NCBI RefSeq assembly: GCF_000272405.2
Contig: NZ_AJZM02000289.1
Coordinates: forward strand, 1 to 12,121
DNA length: 12,121 nt
Reading direction: 5' to 3'
DNA from: Vibrio tasmaniensis 1F-187
GTDB lineage: Bacteria > Pseudomonadota > Gammaproteobacteria > Enterobacterales > Vibrionaceae
A model generated the notes under the pieces. The model was not told the origin of the DNA, did not search any database, and worked only from the letters and a program-made list of their open reading frames with translations. Shown one piece after another: positions 6,091-12,121 of this stretch; position 1 is the stretch's first letter; each line of letters starts with the position of its first letter. A program made the translations under genes and the position numbers.

Positions 6091-8463
6091 TTACTTGTTT
6101 GCAACGTTACCAAGCTTCAACCACGTGTCGATAACCGTATCTGGGTTTAGTGAAACAGAGCTGATGCCTTGTTCCATTAACCACTCCGCTAGGTCGTCAT
6201 GGTCTGATGGGCCTTGGCCACAAATTCCTACGTATTTACCCGCTTTAGCTGCTGCATCGATTGCCATTTTCAGCATCGCTTTCACCGCTGGGTTACGCTC
6301 ATCGAATAAGTGAGCAACGTCACCTGAATCTCGGTCTAGGCCAAGTGTCAGCTGTGTCATGTCGTTTGAACCGATAGAGAAGCCATCGAAGTACTTCAAG
6401 AATTCCTCAGCCAAAATCGCATTCGATGGTAGCTCACACATCATGATGACCTTCAGACCTTGGTCGCCACGACGAAGATCGAACTTAGCCAGAATGTCGA
6501 TAACCGATGCTGCTTCGCTTGGAGTACGAACGAATGGGATCATGATTTCAACGTTCTTAAGACCCATTTCGTTGCGAACGCGTTTGATTGCTTGAGTCTC
6601 TAGCTCGAAACAGTCTTCGAATACTGGTGAGATGTAACGAGATGCGCCACGGAAGCCCAGCATTGGGTTCTCTTCATGCGGTTCAAACGTTTTACCACCG
6701 ACTAGGTTGCTGTATTCGTTCGACTTGAAGTCAGACATACGTACGATCACACGCTTAGGCCAGAATGCAGAAGCGATTGTAGCAATGCCTTCTGTTAGCT
6801 TGCTTACGTAGAAATCGATAGGATCTTTGTAGCCACGAATACGCTGGTTGATTTCTGCTTTGATCTCATCCGTTTGCTCATCGAAGTTCAACAGAGCTTT
6901 AGGGTGAATACCAATCATCTTGTTGATGATGAATTCAAGGCGAGCAAGGCCAACACCTTCGTTCGGGATTTGGGCGAAGTCGAAGGCACGATCTGGGTTA
7001 CCCACGTTCATCATTACTTTGGTTGGCAGCATTGGTAGCTCATCAACCTCAGAACGTTTGATCTCGAAGTCGAGTTCGCCGTTGTAAACGTAGCCTGTTT
7101 CGCCTTCTGAACATGACACTGTTACGGTGTCGCCATCATTCAGGCTGCTTGTCGCGGTACCACAACCAACTATGGCAGGAATGCCTAGCTCACGAGCAAT
7201 GATTGCTGCGTGACAAGTACGGCCGCCACGGTTAGTGACAATCGCAGAGGCTTTCTTCATCACAGGCTCCCAGTCCGGGTCTGTCATGTCAGTGACCAGT
7301 ACGTCGCCTTCTTGAACCAGTGACATTTGGTCTAGAGAGTCAACCAAGCGAACAGGGCCTGAACCGATACGCTGACCGATAGCGCGGCCTTCAACCAAGA
7401 CATCCGCCTTGTTGTTTAGCTCGTAACGCTCGATAACGTTTTGGTCGCTCTGAGAACATACGGTTTCAGGACGCGCTTGAACGATGTAAAGCTTGCCGTC
7501 GATGCCATCTTTTGCCCACTCAATGTCCATCGGACGTTGGTAGTGCTTCTCGATGATCATTGCTTGTTTTGCAAGTTCTTTGATCTCTTCATCGTTCAAT
7601 GAGAACTCGTTACGTTCTTTAGTATCTGTATCGATGATATCAACTTGCTTGCCGATCTCTTGGTTGGTTGAGTAGATCATCTTGATCAACTTAGAACCAA
7701 ACGTCTTTTTAACAACTGGGTAGTGACCCGCTTCTAGCATTGGCTTATGAACGTAGAACTCATCTGGGTTCACCGCGCCTTGTACGACCATTTCACCTAG
7801 GCCCCAAGAAGAGGTGATGAATACCACTTGGTCGAAGCCTGACTCAGTATCAAGCGTGAACATCACACCTGAAGAAGCTTTGTCTGAGCGAACCATACGC
7901 TGGATACCCGCAGACAATGAAATGCCACGGTGATCAAAGCCTTGGTGTACTCGGTAAGAGATAGCGCGATCGTTAAACAGAGAAGCGAACACGTGTTTCG
8001 TTGCTTCGATAACTGCATCGATACCTTTCACGTTAAGGAAGGTTTCTTGTTGGCCAGCAAAAGAAGCATCTGGAAGGTCTTCAGCTGTTGCCGATGAGCG
8101 AACCGCAACAGACAATTCTTCGTTGCCTTCAATCAGTTCACGGTAGTTATCACGGATATCTTGCTCTAGTGATTCTGGGAAGGGTGCGTCTAGAACCCAT
8201 TGTCGAATCGTTGCACCTGTCTTACGCAGTGCGTCAACGTCTTCAACATCAAGTTCATCAAGGAGTTGGTGAATGCGCTCATCAAGACCTTTGTAGTCAA
8301 GAAAGTTGTTAAACGCATAAGATGTGGTAGCAAAACCATTAGGTACTGATACGCCAGCGTTGGCTAGGTTAGAAACCATCTCGCCAAGTGAAGCATTCTT
8401 ACCGCCGACTTTGTCGACATCTTCCATGGAAAGGCCATTGAACCATAGGGTGTTATTTTGCAT
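6091..8463 (-). CDS. ppsA: Phosphoenolpyruvate synthase
   Basis: 790 residues (E. coli PpsA is 792). Cytoplasmic enzyme making PEP, AMP and phosphate from pyruvate, ATP and water for gluconeogenesis. The N-terminal ATP-binding domain (about 1-340) includes [13 protein letters not shown] (17-29), [24 protein letters not shown] (118-141) and DIEWA (313-317). The swivelling phosphohistidine domain has [21 protein letters not shown] (413-433) with phosphocarrier His418. Thr416, two residues earlier, is the counterpart of the E. coli threonine phosphorylated by PpsR. The C-terminal pyruvate-binding barrel has [10 protein letters not shown] (601-610), MMCELPSNA (674-682), [17 protein letters not shown] (698-714) and catalytic Cys748 in [13 protein letters not shown] lies six bases before the ATG. 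It is divergent from ppsR across 178 bases. All key residues are intact, so the enzyme should be active and reversibly regulated. Confidence 0.98.
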   Translation of the reverse strand: MQNNTLWFNGLSMEDVDKVGGKNASLGEMVSNLANAGVSVPNGFATTSYAFNNFLDYKGLDERIHQLLDELDVEDVDALRKTGATIRQWVLDAPFPESLEQDIRDNYRELIEGNEELSVAVRSSATAEDLPDASFAGQQETFLNVKGIDAVIEATKHVFASLFNDRAISYRVHQGFDHRGISLSAGIQRMVRSDKASSGVMFTLDTESGFDQVVFITSSWGLGEMVVQGAVNPDEFYVHKPMLEAGHYPVVKKTFGSKLIKMIYSTNQEIGKQVDIIDTDTKERNEFSLNDEEIKELAKQAMIIEKHYQRPMDIEWAKDGIDGKLYIVQARPETVCSQSDQNVIERYELNNKADVLVEGRAIGQRIGSGPVRLVDSLDQMSLVQEGDVLVTDMTDPDWEPVMKKASAIVTNRGGRTCHAAIIARELGIPAIVGCGTATSSLNDGDTVTVSCSEGETGYVYNGELDFEIKRSEVDELPMLPTKVMMNVGNPDRAFDFAQIPNEGVGLARLEFIINKMIGIHPKALLNFDEQTDEIKAEINQRIRGYKDPIDFYVSKLTEGIATIASAFWPKRVIVRMSDFKSNEYSNLVGGKTFEPHEENPMLGFRGASRYISPVFEDCFELETQAIKRVRNEMGLKNVEIMIPFVRTPSEAASVIDILAKFDLRRGDQGLKVIMMCELPSNAILAEEFLKYFDGFSIGSNDMTQLTLGLDRDSGDVAHLFDERNPAVKAMLKMAIDAAAKAGKYVGICGQGPSDHDDLAEWLMEQGISSVSLNPDTVIDTWLKLGNVANK

Positions 8464-8641
8464 TTATTTCTCCAGAAACATAGCAAGCATTGTAGGGATT
8501 TAAAGGCAAACGATTACGTATCAGTTTAAAAAAATGTAAATTATTTTCTAAAGCTGTGGGGGACGTAATAGTCAGCAGGGTTTCGTTATATATATTATGG
8601 TTCCCATCCTACTCAAAATAATTTTAAACATTAAATAAAAA
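8464..8641. promoter_or_regulatory. Divergent ppsA/ppsR promoter region
   Basis: AT-rich spacer driving ppsA leftward and ppsR rightward. It contains the palindromic TATATATA (8589-8596) within TTATATATATTATGG, a plausible ppsR -10 zone about 50 bases before the start codon, but no convincing -35. On the minus strand, AATCGTT (complement of 8509-8515) matches the core of E. coli Cra/FruR sites, 46-52 bases upstream of the ppsA ATG; flanking bases match poorly. TTTACA (complement of 8535-8540) could be a ppsA -35. Exact promoters are not resolved. Confidence 0.5.
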
Positions 8642-9475
8642 ATGCAAATTGATATCCAAAGTCGTGATGTATTCTATGTTTCTGATGGAACGGCCATAAC
8701 ATGTGAGACTTTAGGGCATGTTGTTCTAGGTCAATTCCCATTCGAAGCTAATGAAAAAACCTTCCCGTTTGTCGAAAGTGAAGACAAACTTTCTGATTTA
8801 TTGAAAGAGATCGAGATTTCATATCGAGCAACAGGCCATGAACCTTTGGTCTTTTTCTCGATTGTGATTCCGGAGATAAAACTCAAGCTGTTAGATGCGC
8901 CTGCGCATTGTTATGACGTGTTAGAGAGTATCGTGCAGAAAGTGCAAGATGATACGAAAATGGCGCCTAAGCCGAAGCTGCAGCGTTCTCGTAGCGTCAA
9001 TAAAGACTCGGACAAATACTTCGACCGTATTGCTGCTATCGAATACACGTTAGCGCACGACGACGGCATTACTTTAAAAGGCTTGGAAGAGGCAGACATT
9101 ATCTTGTTGGGAGTCTCTCGCAGCGGTAAAACGCCAACGAGCTTGTACATGGCAATGCAGTTTGGTTTACGCGTCGCAAACTATCCGTTTATCCATGATG
9201 ATATTGCTCGCTTAAGGTTGCTACCGGAATTTGAGATATATCGTCATAAGCTGTTTGGTTTAACCATTGATGCAGAAAGGCTCACTGAAATTCGTGAGAA
9301 CCGCTTAGCAGGCAGCGAATACGCGAGTGACTCTCAATGTTTGTATGAGCTGCAAACGGTAGAAGGTTTGTTCAGACGTGAAGCCATTCCATACATCAAC
9401 ACCTCGTCACTGTCTGTTGAAGAGATTTCGACACGAATCTTGGAACGTACAGGTTTGAGAAGGCGCTTGTTGTAG
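8642..9475 (+). CDS. ppsR: PEP synthase regulatory protein (bifunctional kinase/pyrophosphorylase)
   Basis: 277 residues, the same length as E. coli PpsR (YdiA, DUF299 family). It inactivates PpsA by ADP-dependent phosphorylation of the active-site threonine and reactivates it by phosphate-dependent dephosphorylation yielding pyrophosphate. Visible features are the N-terminal [24 protein letters not shown] (10-33), [15 protein letters not shown] (128-142), the P-loop-like [11 protein letters not shown] (157-167), and YPFIHDD followed by [13 protein letters not shown] in the second half, all family hallmarks. The ATG at 8642 matches the family's start, but no Shine-Dalgarno sequence precedes it (…CATTAAATAAAAAATG), suggesting low expression, as fits a catalytic regulator of an abundant enzyme. 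It is divergent from its target ppsA and followed by a strong terminator. Confidence 0.97.
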   Translation: MQIDIQSRDVFYVSDGTAITCETLGHVVLGQFPFEANEKTFPFVESEDKLSDLLKEIEISYRATGHEPLVFFSIVIPEIKLKLLDAPAHCYDVLESIVQKVQDDTKMAPKPKLQRSRSVNKDSDKYFDRIAAIEYTLAHDDGITLKGLEEADIILLGVSRSGKTPTSLYMAMQFGLRVANYPFIHDDIARLRLLPEFEIYRHKLFGLTIDAERLTEIRENRLAGSEYASDSQCLYELQTVEGLFRREAIPYINTSSLSVEEISTRILERTGLRRRLL

Positions 9476-9498
9476 AAAAAGACCATTGAGTCATAAGA

Positions 9499-9541
9499 AT
9501 CGAAGCTCGTACGAACAATGGTTCGGGGAGCTTCGATTTTT
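9499..9541 (+). terminator. Rho-independent terminator of ppsR
   Basis: Outer stem ATCGAAGCTC/GAGCTTCGAT (9499-9508 with 9528-9537), a 3-by-3 internal loop, then inner stem CGAAC/GTTCG (9512-9516 with 9521-9525) capped by a tetraloop. T5 (9537-9541), then CTTTT, follows on the plus strand. It lies 23 bases after the ppsR stop. The minus side lacks a T-run, so it probably does not serve the convergent grxB. Confidence 0.9.
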
Positions 9542-9554
9542 CTTTTAGCTGGTT

Positions 9555-9582
9555 GTTAGCTATTAACTGTTAACTATTAACG
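9555..9582. repeat. Two tandem copies of a 14-base AT-rich unit
   Basis: GTTAGCTATTAACT (9555-9568) and GTTAACTATTAACG (9569-9582) agree at 12 of 14 positions. They lie between the ppsR terminator and the grxB stop codon. No function is apparent; it may be a slippage duplication. Confidence 0.6.
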
Positions 9583-9592
9583 ACTCAACAAA

Positions 9593-10225
9593 TTAGCGAA
9601 GCAGCATGATGCTAAGCGTTTTGCTCTGTTTTTCGAGCCAATGTTCAAGTGCTGGTGGCCATTCGATACTTGGTTCGACACAGAAACCGCGAAGCATTGA
9701 GAAATAAAGAGCTTGATCAATCAAAGGTAGCGATGATTCACCATTCTCTAGCTCCAATAGAAGCTCTGCATCTTTCAGCAATGGGTTAATCAGTTGAACG
9801 TATTGTGGGGTCTTTTCTAAGAGCTCTTCAAAATTAAAGCCTTCGGTCTCTTTACTAACACGCCAAGCTTCTTTTGCTCCAGCCGAACGATATTCAGCCA
9901 AGTCGAGGTTCCACCAACGTGGGCGTCCGATCTGTTGAGTGAGAGGGAAAGTTCGGCTTTGGAAAAGAGTAGCCTGCTCTGAAGGTTCACGTTGCTCATT
10001 ATTTGATTTCAAATCCATGAAATAAGCAATGATGTCTAGGCTTTCGGCCATGATAGAACCATCGTCTTTCTGTAAGACGGGCACCATTTTTTTACCGATC
10101 AGATCGATAAGGGTTTGGGCATCATCATAATCCACAGAAACAAGTTCGATATTCAAGCCAAGAGATTGAGCAATGTAGGCAACTCTTGCACAGAAAGGGC
10201 AGTGGTCGTAAATGTAAAGCTTCAT
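9593..10225 (-). CDS. grxB: Glutaredoxin 2
   Basis: 210-residue GrxB-type glutaredoxin, an atypical large glutaredoxin with a glutathione-S-transferase fold that reduces disulfides with glutathione in the cytoplasm. The N-terminal thioredoxin-like domain begins MKLYIYDHCPFCARV, with the redox pair Cys9-Pro-Phe-Cys12. The cis-proline glutathione-binding loop is MVPVLQKDDG (Pro49), and Glu61-Ser62 match the gamma-glutamyl-binding position. The helical C-terminal domain (about 80-210) includes GRPRWWNLDLAEYR. An ATG four codons upstream gives MREAMKLY, but the inner ATG at 10225 is preferred. It reproduces the E. coli N-terminus, and GAGGGA ends six bases upstream of it, overlapping the upstream ATG's own codons. 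E. coli GrxB is 215 residues. It is convergent with ppsR and monocistronic. Confidence 0.92.
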   Translation of the reverse strand: MKLYIYDHCPFCARVAYIAQSLGLNIELVSVDYDDAQTLIDLIGKKMVPVLQKDDGSIMAESLDIIAYFMDLKSNNEQREPSEQATLFQSRTFPLTQQIGRPRWWNLDLAEYRSAGAKEAWRVSKETEGFNFEELLEKTPQYVQLINPLLKDAELLLELENGESSLPLIDQALYFSMLRGFCVEPSIEWPPALEHWLEKQSKTLSIMLLR

Positions 10226-10251
10226 AGCTTCCCTCATTTATGGTCATTACA

Positions 10252-10280
10252 AGTATAAGATAATGCTAATGTACCAGAAA
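10252..10280 (-). promoter_or_regulatory. Candidate grxB promoter
   Basis: On the minus strand TATACT (complement of 10252-10257) matches the -10 consensus at five of six positions. A poor -35, TTTCTG (complement of 10275-10280), lies 17 bases upstream. The -10 is 26 bases from the preferred grxB ATG, giving a leader of about 20 bases. The weak -35 makes this tentative. Confidence 0.35.
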
Positions 10281-10467
10281 CTCTTACGAATACTAAGCAT
10301 CAATAAATGCCAAGTTCCAGTAAACGCTTAGCACTAATAAACAGCATGCACTACCAGACAATAAGTATTTAGTGTAGATACTCTTTACTGAATTCTATTG
10401 TCCGTTGGATTGGACTTTATTGTAACGAGTAAATTAGTGGGGAAGCTGGTGGGTAAATCACGGGCAC
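10281..10467. other. Intergenic stretch without recognisable gene
   Basis: Part of the 348-base gap between grxB and the small minus-strand gene. Its plus-strand open frame from 10398 runs through the terminator hairpin and has no ribosome-binding site or recognisable protein, so it is not called. Loose repeats AGCATCAATAAATGCCA (10297-10313) and AGCACTAATAAACAGCA (10330-10346) share AGCA and AATAAA elements, but no site could be named. Confidence 0.6.
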
Positions 10468-10522
10468 AAAAAAGGCTCTGGCTGCTCATTCTAATGCAGA
10501 AGAATGAAGTCAGCCAAAGCCT
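10468..10522 (-). terminator. Long rho-independent terminator of the small minus-strand gene
   Basis: Outer arms AGGCTCTGGCTG (10473-10484) and CAGCCAAAGCCT (10511-10522) pair over 12 bp with one G-U on the minus-strand RNA. An inner stem (CTCATTC at 10485-10491 with GAATGAA at 10502-10508) extends it. T6 follows on the minus strand (complement of 10468-10473). It lies about 50 bases after the stop of the 53-residue ORF and supports that ORF being transcribed as its own unit. Confidence 0.85.
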
Positions 10523-10573
10523 CAATTTTGTTACCTTTAGCAGAGTGACTACTAAAAGAGCGGAGCGGTTAAA

Positions 10574-10735
10574 CTATGCTTTTTTAAGGTCTTTTGCAGG
10601 GTAAGTAAGCGTCATTATTGCGCCTTCTACTGTTGTAACATGAACGTAGCCACCACCAGCACTTAGGCCAATTACTACCATTTCACCTAGCTCAACACCT
10701 TTTGTTGCAACAACGCGATCATCAACTGAAAACAC
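10574..10735 (-). CDS. Small protein of unknown function (53 residues)
   Basis: Not recognised as a named family. The frame reads fMet-FSVDDRVVATKGVELG… and ends …MTLTYPAKDLKKA before TAG. The start is GTG at 10733-10735, chosen because GAAGG (complement of 10744-10748) lies eight bases upstream. A GTG three codons earlier would lack that spacing. Composition is protein-like: valine- and glycine-rich, with LGEMVVIGLSAGGGYVHVTTVEG suggesting a compact beta-strand fold. No cysteine occurs in the preferred reading, and there is no signal peptide or membrane helix. It stands alone, closed by a strong terminator at 10468-10522. A short KOW/SH3-like barrel (phrases 'VDDRVVAT' and 'GYVHVTTVEG') is a speculative reading only. 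Confidence 0.75.
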   Translation of the reverse strand: MFSVDDRVVATKGVELGEMVVIGLSAGGGYVHVTTVEGAIMTLTYPAKDLKKA

Positions 10736-10898
10736 TTTACACACCTTCAATAAAATAAATAAATACGACAGATATCGAACGCGGATTTAAACAGATGGTA
10801 TCCCAATCAACTAATCCGGTTATTTGTCGTAAAGATTAAATTTAGTTATGCATAAATCGGCATTTCTTAAAAATCAGTTGGTTAACATGCTTGGGGTG

Positions 10899-11879
10899 TT
10901 ATTTGTCGGCGGGATAAACGACACCAACTTGTTGACGCATATCTGTAATCAACTTTGCAACGGTTAAAGCACGTAGTTTGGCTTGAGCTTGTGTACTTTT
11001 GTCACCAGCAATGCAGTTTGCAAAGGCTTGGGCCTCGTAACTCATGGAGTTTTCTCTTTGTGCTTGAGTAAGGTTTTCTACCGTGCCATCACGATAGCGA
11101 ATCTTAACGTCGGTGCATTCTGCAATGTGATCGATGATGATCGCTCCCTGTTCGCCTTGGATCTCGCTTGGTACGTAAGAGTCGCTGACTTTAGAGTGCG
11201 CAAGGGTTACATCAAATTCTGGATACTGGAAGATCGCACAGCCATGCGCATCCACACCTGAGTCAAGTAGCTTTGCCGAAGCCTGTGCATTCTCAGGTTC
11301 ACCAAACAGAGCAACAGTCGCGGCTACGCAGTAGAAGCCAATATCGACTAATGAACCATTAGAGAAAGCTGGGTTGAAGGTGTTTGGGTTCTCGCCGTTT
11401 AGGTATTTCTGGTAACGCGATGAATATTGACAGTAGTTGATGTGCGCTTTATGCACTTTGCCTATCTTTTTTAAGCCGAGTTGAACTTGCTCAAAGTTCG
11501 GTAGATACTGAGATTTATACGCCTCAAACAGCACCACACCGTTCTTCTGAGCGACCTCAAACATGTGTGTTGCTTCTTCAATATTCGATGCGACAGGCTT
11601 CTCACAGATGACATGCTTGCCGTGTTCCATCATCAAGATAGATTGCTCGCAGTGCAGTGAGTTTGGTGAAGCGATGTACACGGCTTCAACTGTGTTGTCA
11701 TTTGCCAATGCGTCGAGTGAGTCATACGTCGTTTCAACGTCAAATTCTTGGGCGAACTGCGCCGCGCTGGCCAGATTTCGTGAATAAACAGCAGCCAACT
11801 GCATCGATTGTGATTCATGAGCAGCTTGAACAAATTTCTGTGTAATCCAATTGGTTCCAATTACAGCGAACTTAATCAT
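10899..11879 (-). CDS. Gfo/Idh/MocA family NAD(P)-dependent oxidoreductase
   Basis: 326 residues, usual family length. N-terminal Rossmann fold KFAVIGTNWITQKFVQA (3-19) with a slightly altered glycine motif (GTNWIT). Then VYIASPNSLHCEQS (67-80) and the hallmark Glu93-Lys-Pro95 in HVICEKPVASN, where the lysine is catalytic. The C-terminal substrate domain has SLVDIGFYCV (176-185). Asp179 is kept, but the frequent D-x-G-x-H histidine is replaced by Tyr183, as in dihydrodiol dehydrogenase/aldose-type branches. Substrate is therefore probably a sugar or sugar derivative, but cannot be named. The start at 11879 (MIKFAVIG) is preferred over an ATG 20 codons upstream, which would add an unrelated segment before the Rossmann strand. 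Only a weak GGA precedes it. No terminator is evident in 10736-10898, and no partner gene is adjacent. Confidence 0.87.
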   Translation of the reverse strand: MIKFAVIGTNWITQKFVQAAHESQSMQLAAVYSRNLASAAQFAQEFDVETTYDSLDALANDNTVEAVYIASPNSLHCEQSILMMEHGKHVICEKPVASNIEEATHMFEVAQKNGVVLFEAYKSQYLPNFEQVQLGLKKIGKVHKAHINYCQYSSRYQKYLNGENPNTFNPAFSNGSLVDIGFYCVAATVALFGEPENAQASAKLLDSGVDAHGCAIFQYPEFDVTLAHSKVSDSYVPSEIQGEQGAIIIDHIAECTDVKIRYRDGTVENLTQAQRENSMSYEAQAFANCIAGDKSTQAQAKLRALTVAKLITDMRQQVGVVYPADK

Positions 11880-12024
11880 AAGGTATCCAATAGTTAGTAT
11901 ATTAATTCTATGAAGATAGTAGCACTCAATGGCTAGCATTGTTTCTGAGATTTGCGGAACAATTCTCCAAGATCTTTAGCCTGATATTAATATTAACTCG
12001 TCTATACCTGAGCTTTCTAGAGCA

Positions 12025-12099
12025 TCATAATAGAGTCTTTTGTTGTGCTGGTTCGGAGGTGGGAGGTGCAGGTTTAGTATCAGTGACCGATTGTATTCT
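12025..12099 (-). pseudogene. Possible 3' remnant of a gene cut by an insertion sequence
   Basis: On the minus strand the frame starting exactly at the proposed IS boundary (12099) is open for 24 codons to a TGA at 12025-12027. It reads IQSVTDTKPAPPTSEPAQQK then TLL, a Pro/Ala/Thr/Gln-rich tail typical of a genuine C-terminus. The same frame meets TAA inside the proposed IS end (12117-12119). Between it and the oxidoreductase (11880-12024) only AT-rich sequence is seen, including the palindrome ATATTAATAT. Too short to identify; a chance open frame is possible. Confidence 0.3.
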
Positions 12100-12121
12100 G
12101 GCTTTGTTGCGTAATTAAATT
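12100..12121. mobile_element. Possible terminal inverted repeat of an IS903-group (IS5 family) insertion sequence, running off the right edge
   Basis: GGCTTTGTTGCGTAATTAAA begins at 12100. Its first ten bases equal those of the IS903 terminal repeat as I recall it (GGCTTTGTTGAATAAATC), and the following TAA and A-rich tail also resemble it. No transposase is inside the window, so the call rests on this end alone. IS903 makes 9-bp target duplications; the nine bases before the end are TTGTATTCT (12091-12099). Confidence 0.45.

Noticed and set aside
10398..10604. Plus-strand 68-codon open frame beyond grxB
   Set aside because: It runs through the strong minus-strand terminator hairpin and overlaps the end of the small minus-strand gene. 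It has no ribosome-binding site.
11880..11939. Twenty-codon N-terminal extension of the oxidoreductase
   Set aside because: The Rossmann strand begins directly at MIKFAVIG. The extra residues resemble translated AT-rich leader sequence rather than a signal peptide.
1..12121. CRISPR array, tRNA, rRNA or prophage/defence genes
   Set aside because: No regularly spaced repeats, no tRNA- or rRNA-like sequence and no defence or phage proteins were seen on either strand.

Overview
The window looks like a gamma-proteobacterial chromosome segment, most likely a Vibrio or close Vibrionaceae relative. This rests on moderate AT-rich composition, Vibrio-like protein sequences, and the divergent ppsA/ppsR pair. 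Genus is inferred from recalled similarity, not from a search. Nearly everything is core metabolism or stress physiology, with compact genes and clear rho-independent terminators.

Layout. Positions 1-4061 hold a minus-strand gene series read from right to left: a YheO-type PAS/helix-turn-helix regulator, a RidA-family deaminase, a TcyP-type L-cystine symporter and a CoA-disulfide-reductase-like flavoenzyme. Gaps between the first three are 23 and 37 bases. A strong hairpin lies before the fourth gene, and a terminator closes the series at 70-100. The 489-base space upstream of the regulator (4062-4550) holds a cluster of related imperfect palindromes of the form GGTTTA...TAAACC. One overlaps the regulator's leader, one sits beside a candidate promoter, and three lie farther upstream. 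This is the most interesting feature of the window.

Positions 4551-5888 encode a MATE-family multidrug/cation antiporter on the minus strand with its own terminator. Positions 6091-8463 encode phosphoenolpyruvate synthase (ppsA, minus). Across a 178-base divergent spacer lies ppsR (8642-9475, plus), the bifunctional kinase/pyrophosphorylase that switches PpsA off and on. ppsR ends in a strong terminator and converges on grxB (glutaredoxin 2, minus). A 53-residue protein of unknown function follows on the minus strand (10574-10735), with a GTG start, a good ribosome-binding site and its own long terminator hairpin. A Gfo/Idh/MocA-family oxidoreductase (10899-11879, minus) follows.

The right edge (12100-12121) resembles the terminal inverted repeat of an IS903-group IS5-family insertion sequence. 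The minus-strand reading frame that abuts it looks like the cut-off 3' end of a gene.

How the genes fit together (inference): the left series would import cystine, reduce disulfides or low-molecular-weight thiols, and clear reactive enamines such as 2-aminoacrylate that arise during cysteine/serine metabolism. All of this would be controlled by a small-molecule-sensing regulator acting on the palindrome cluster. The ppsA/ppsR pair governs gluconeogenic PEP formation.
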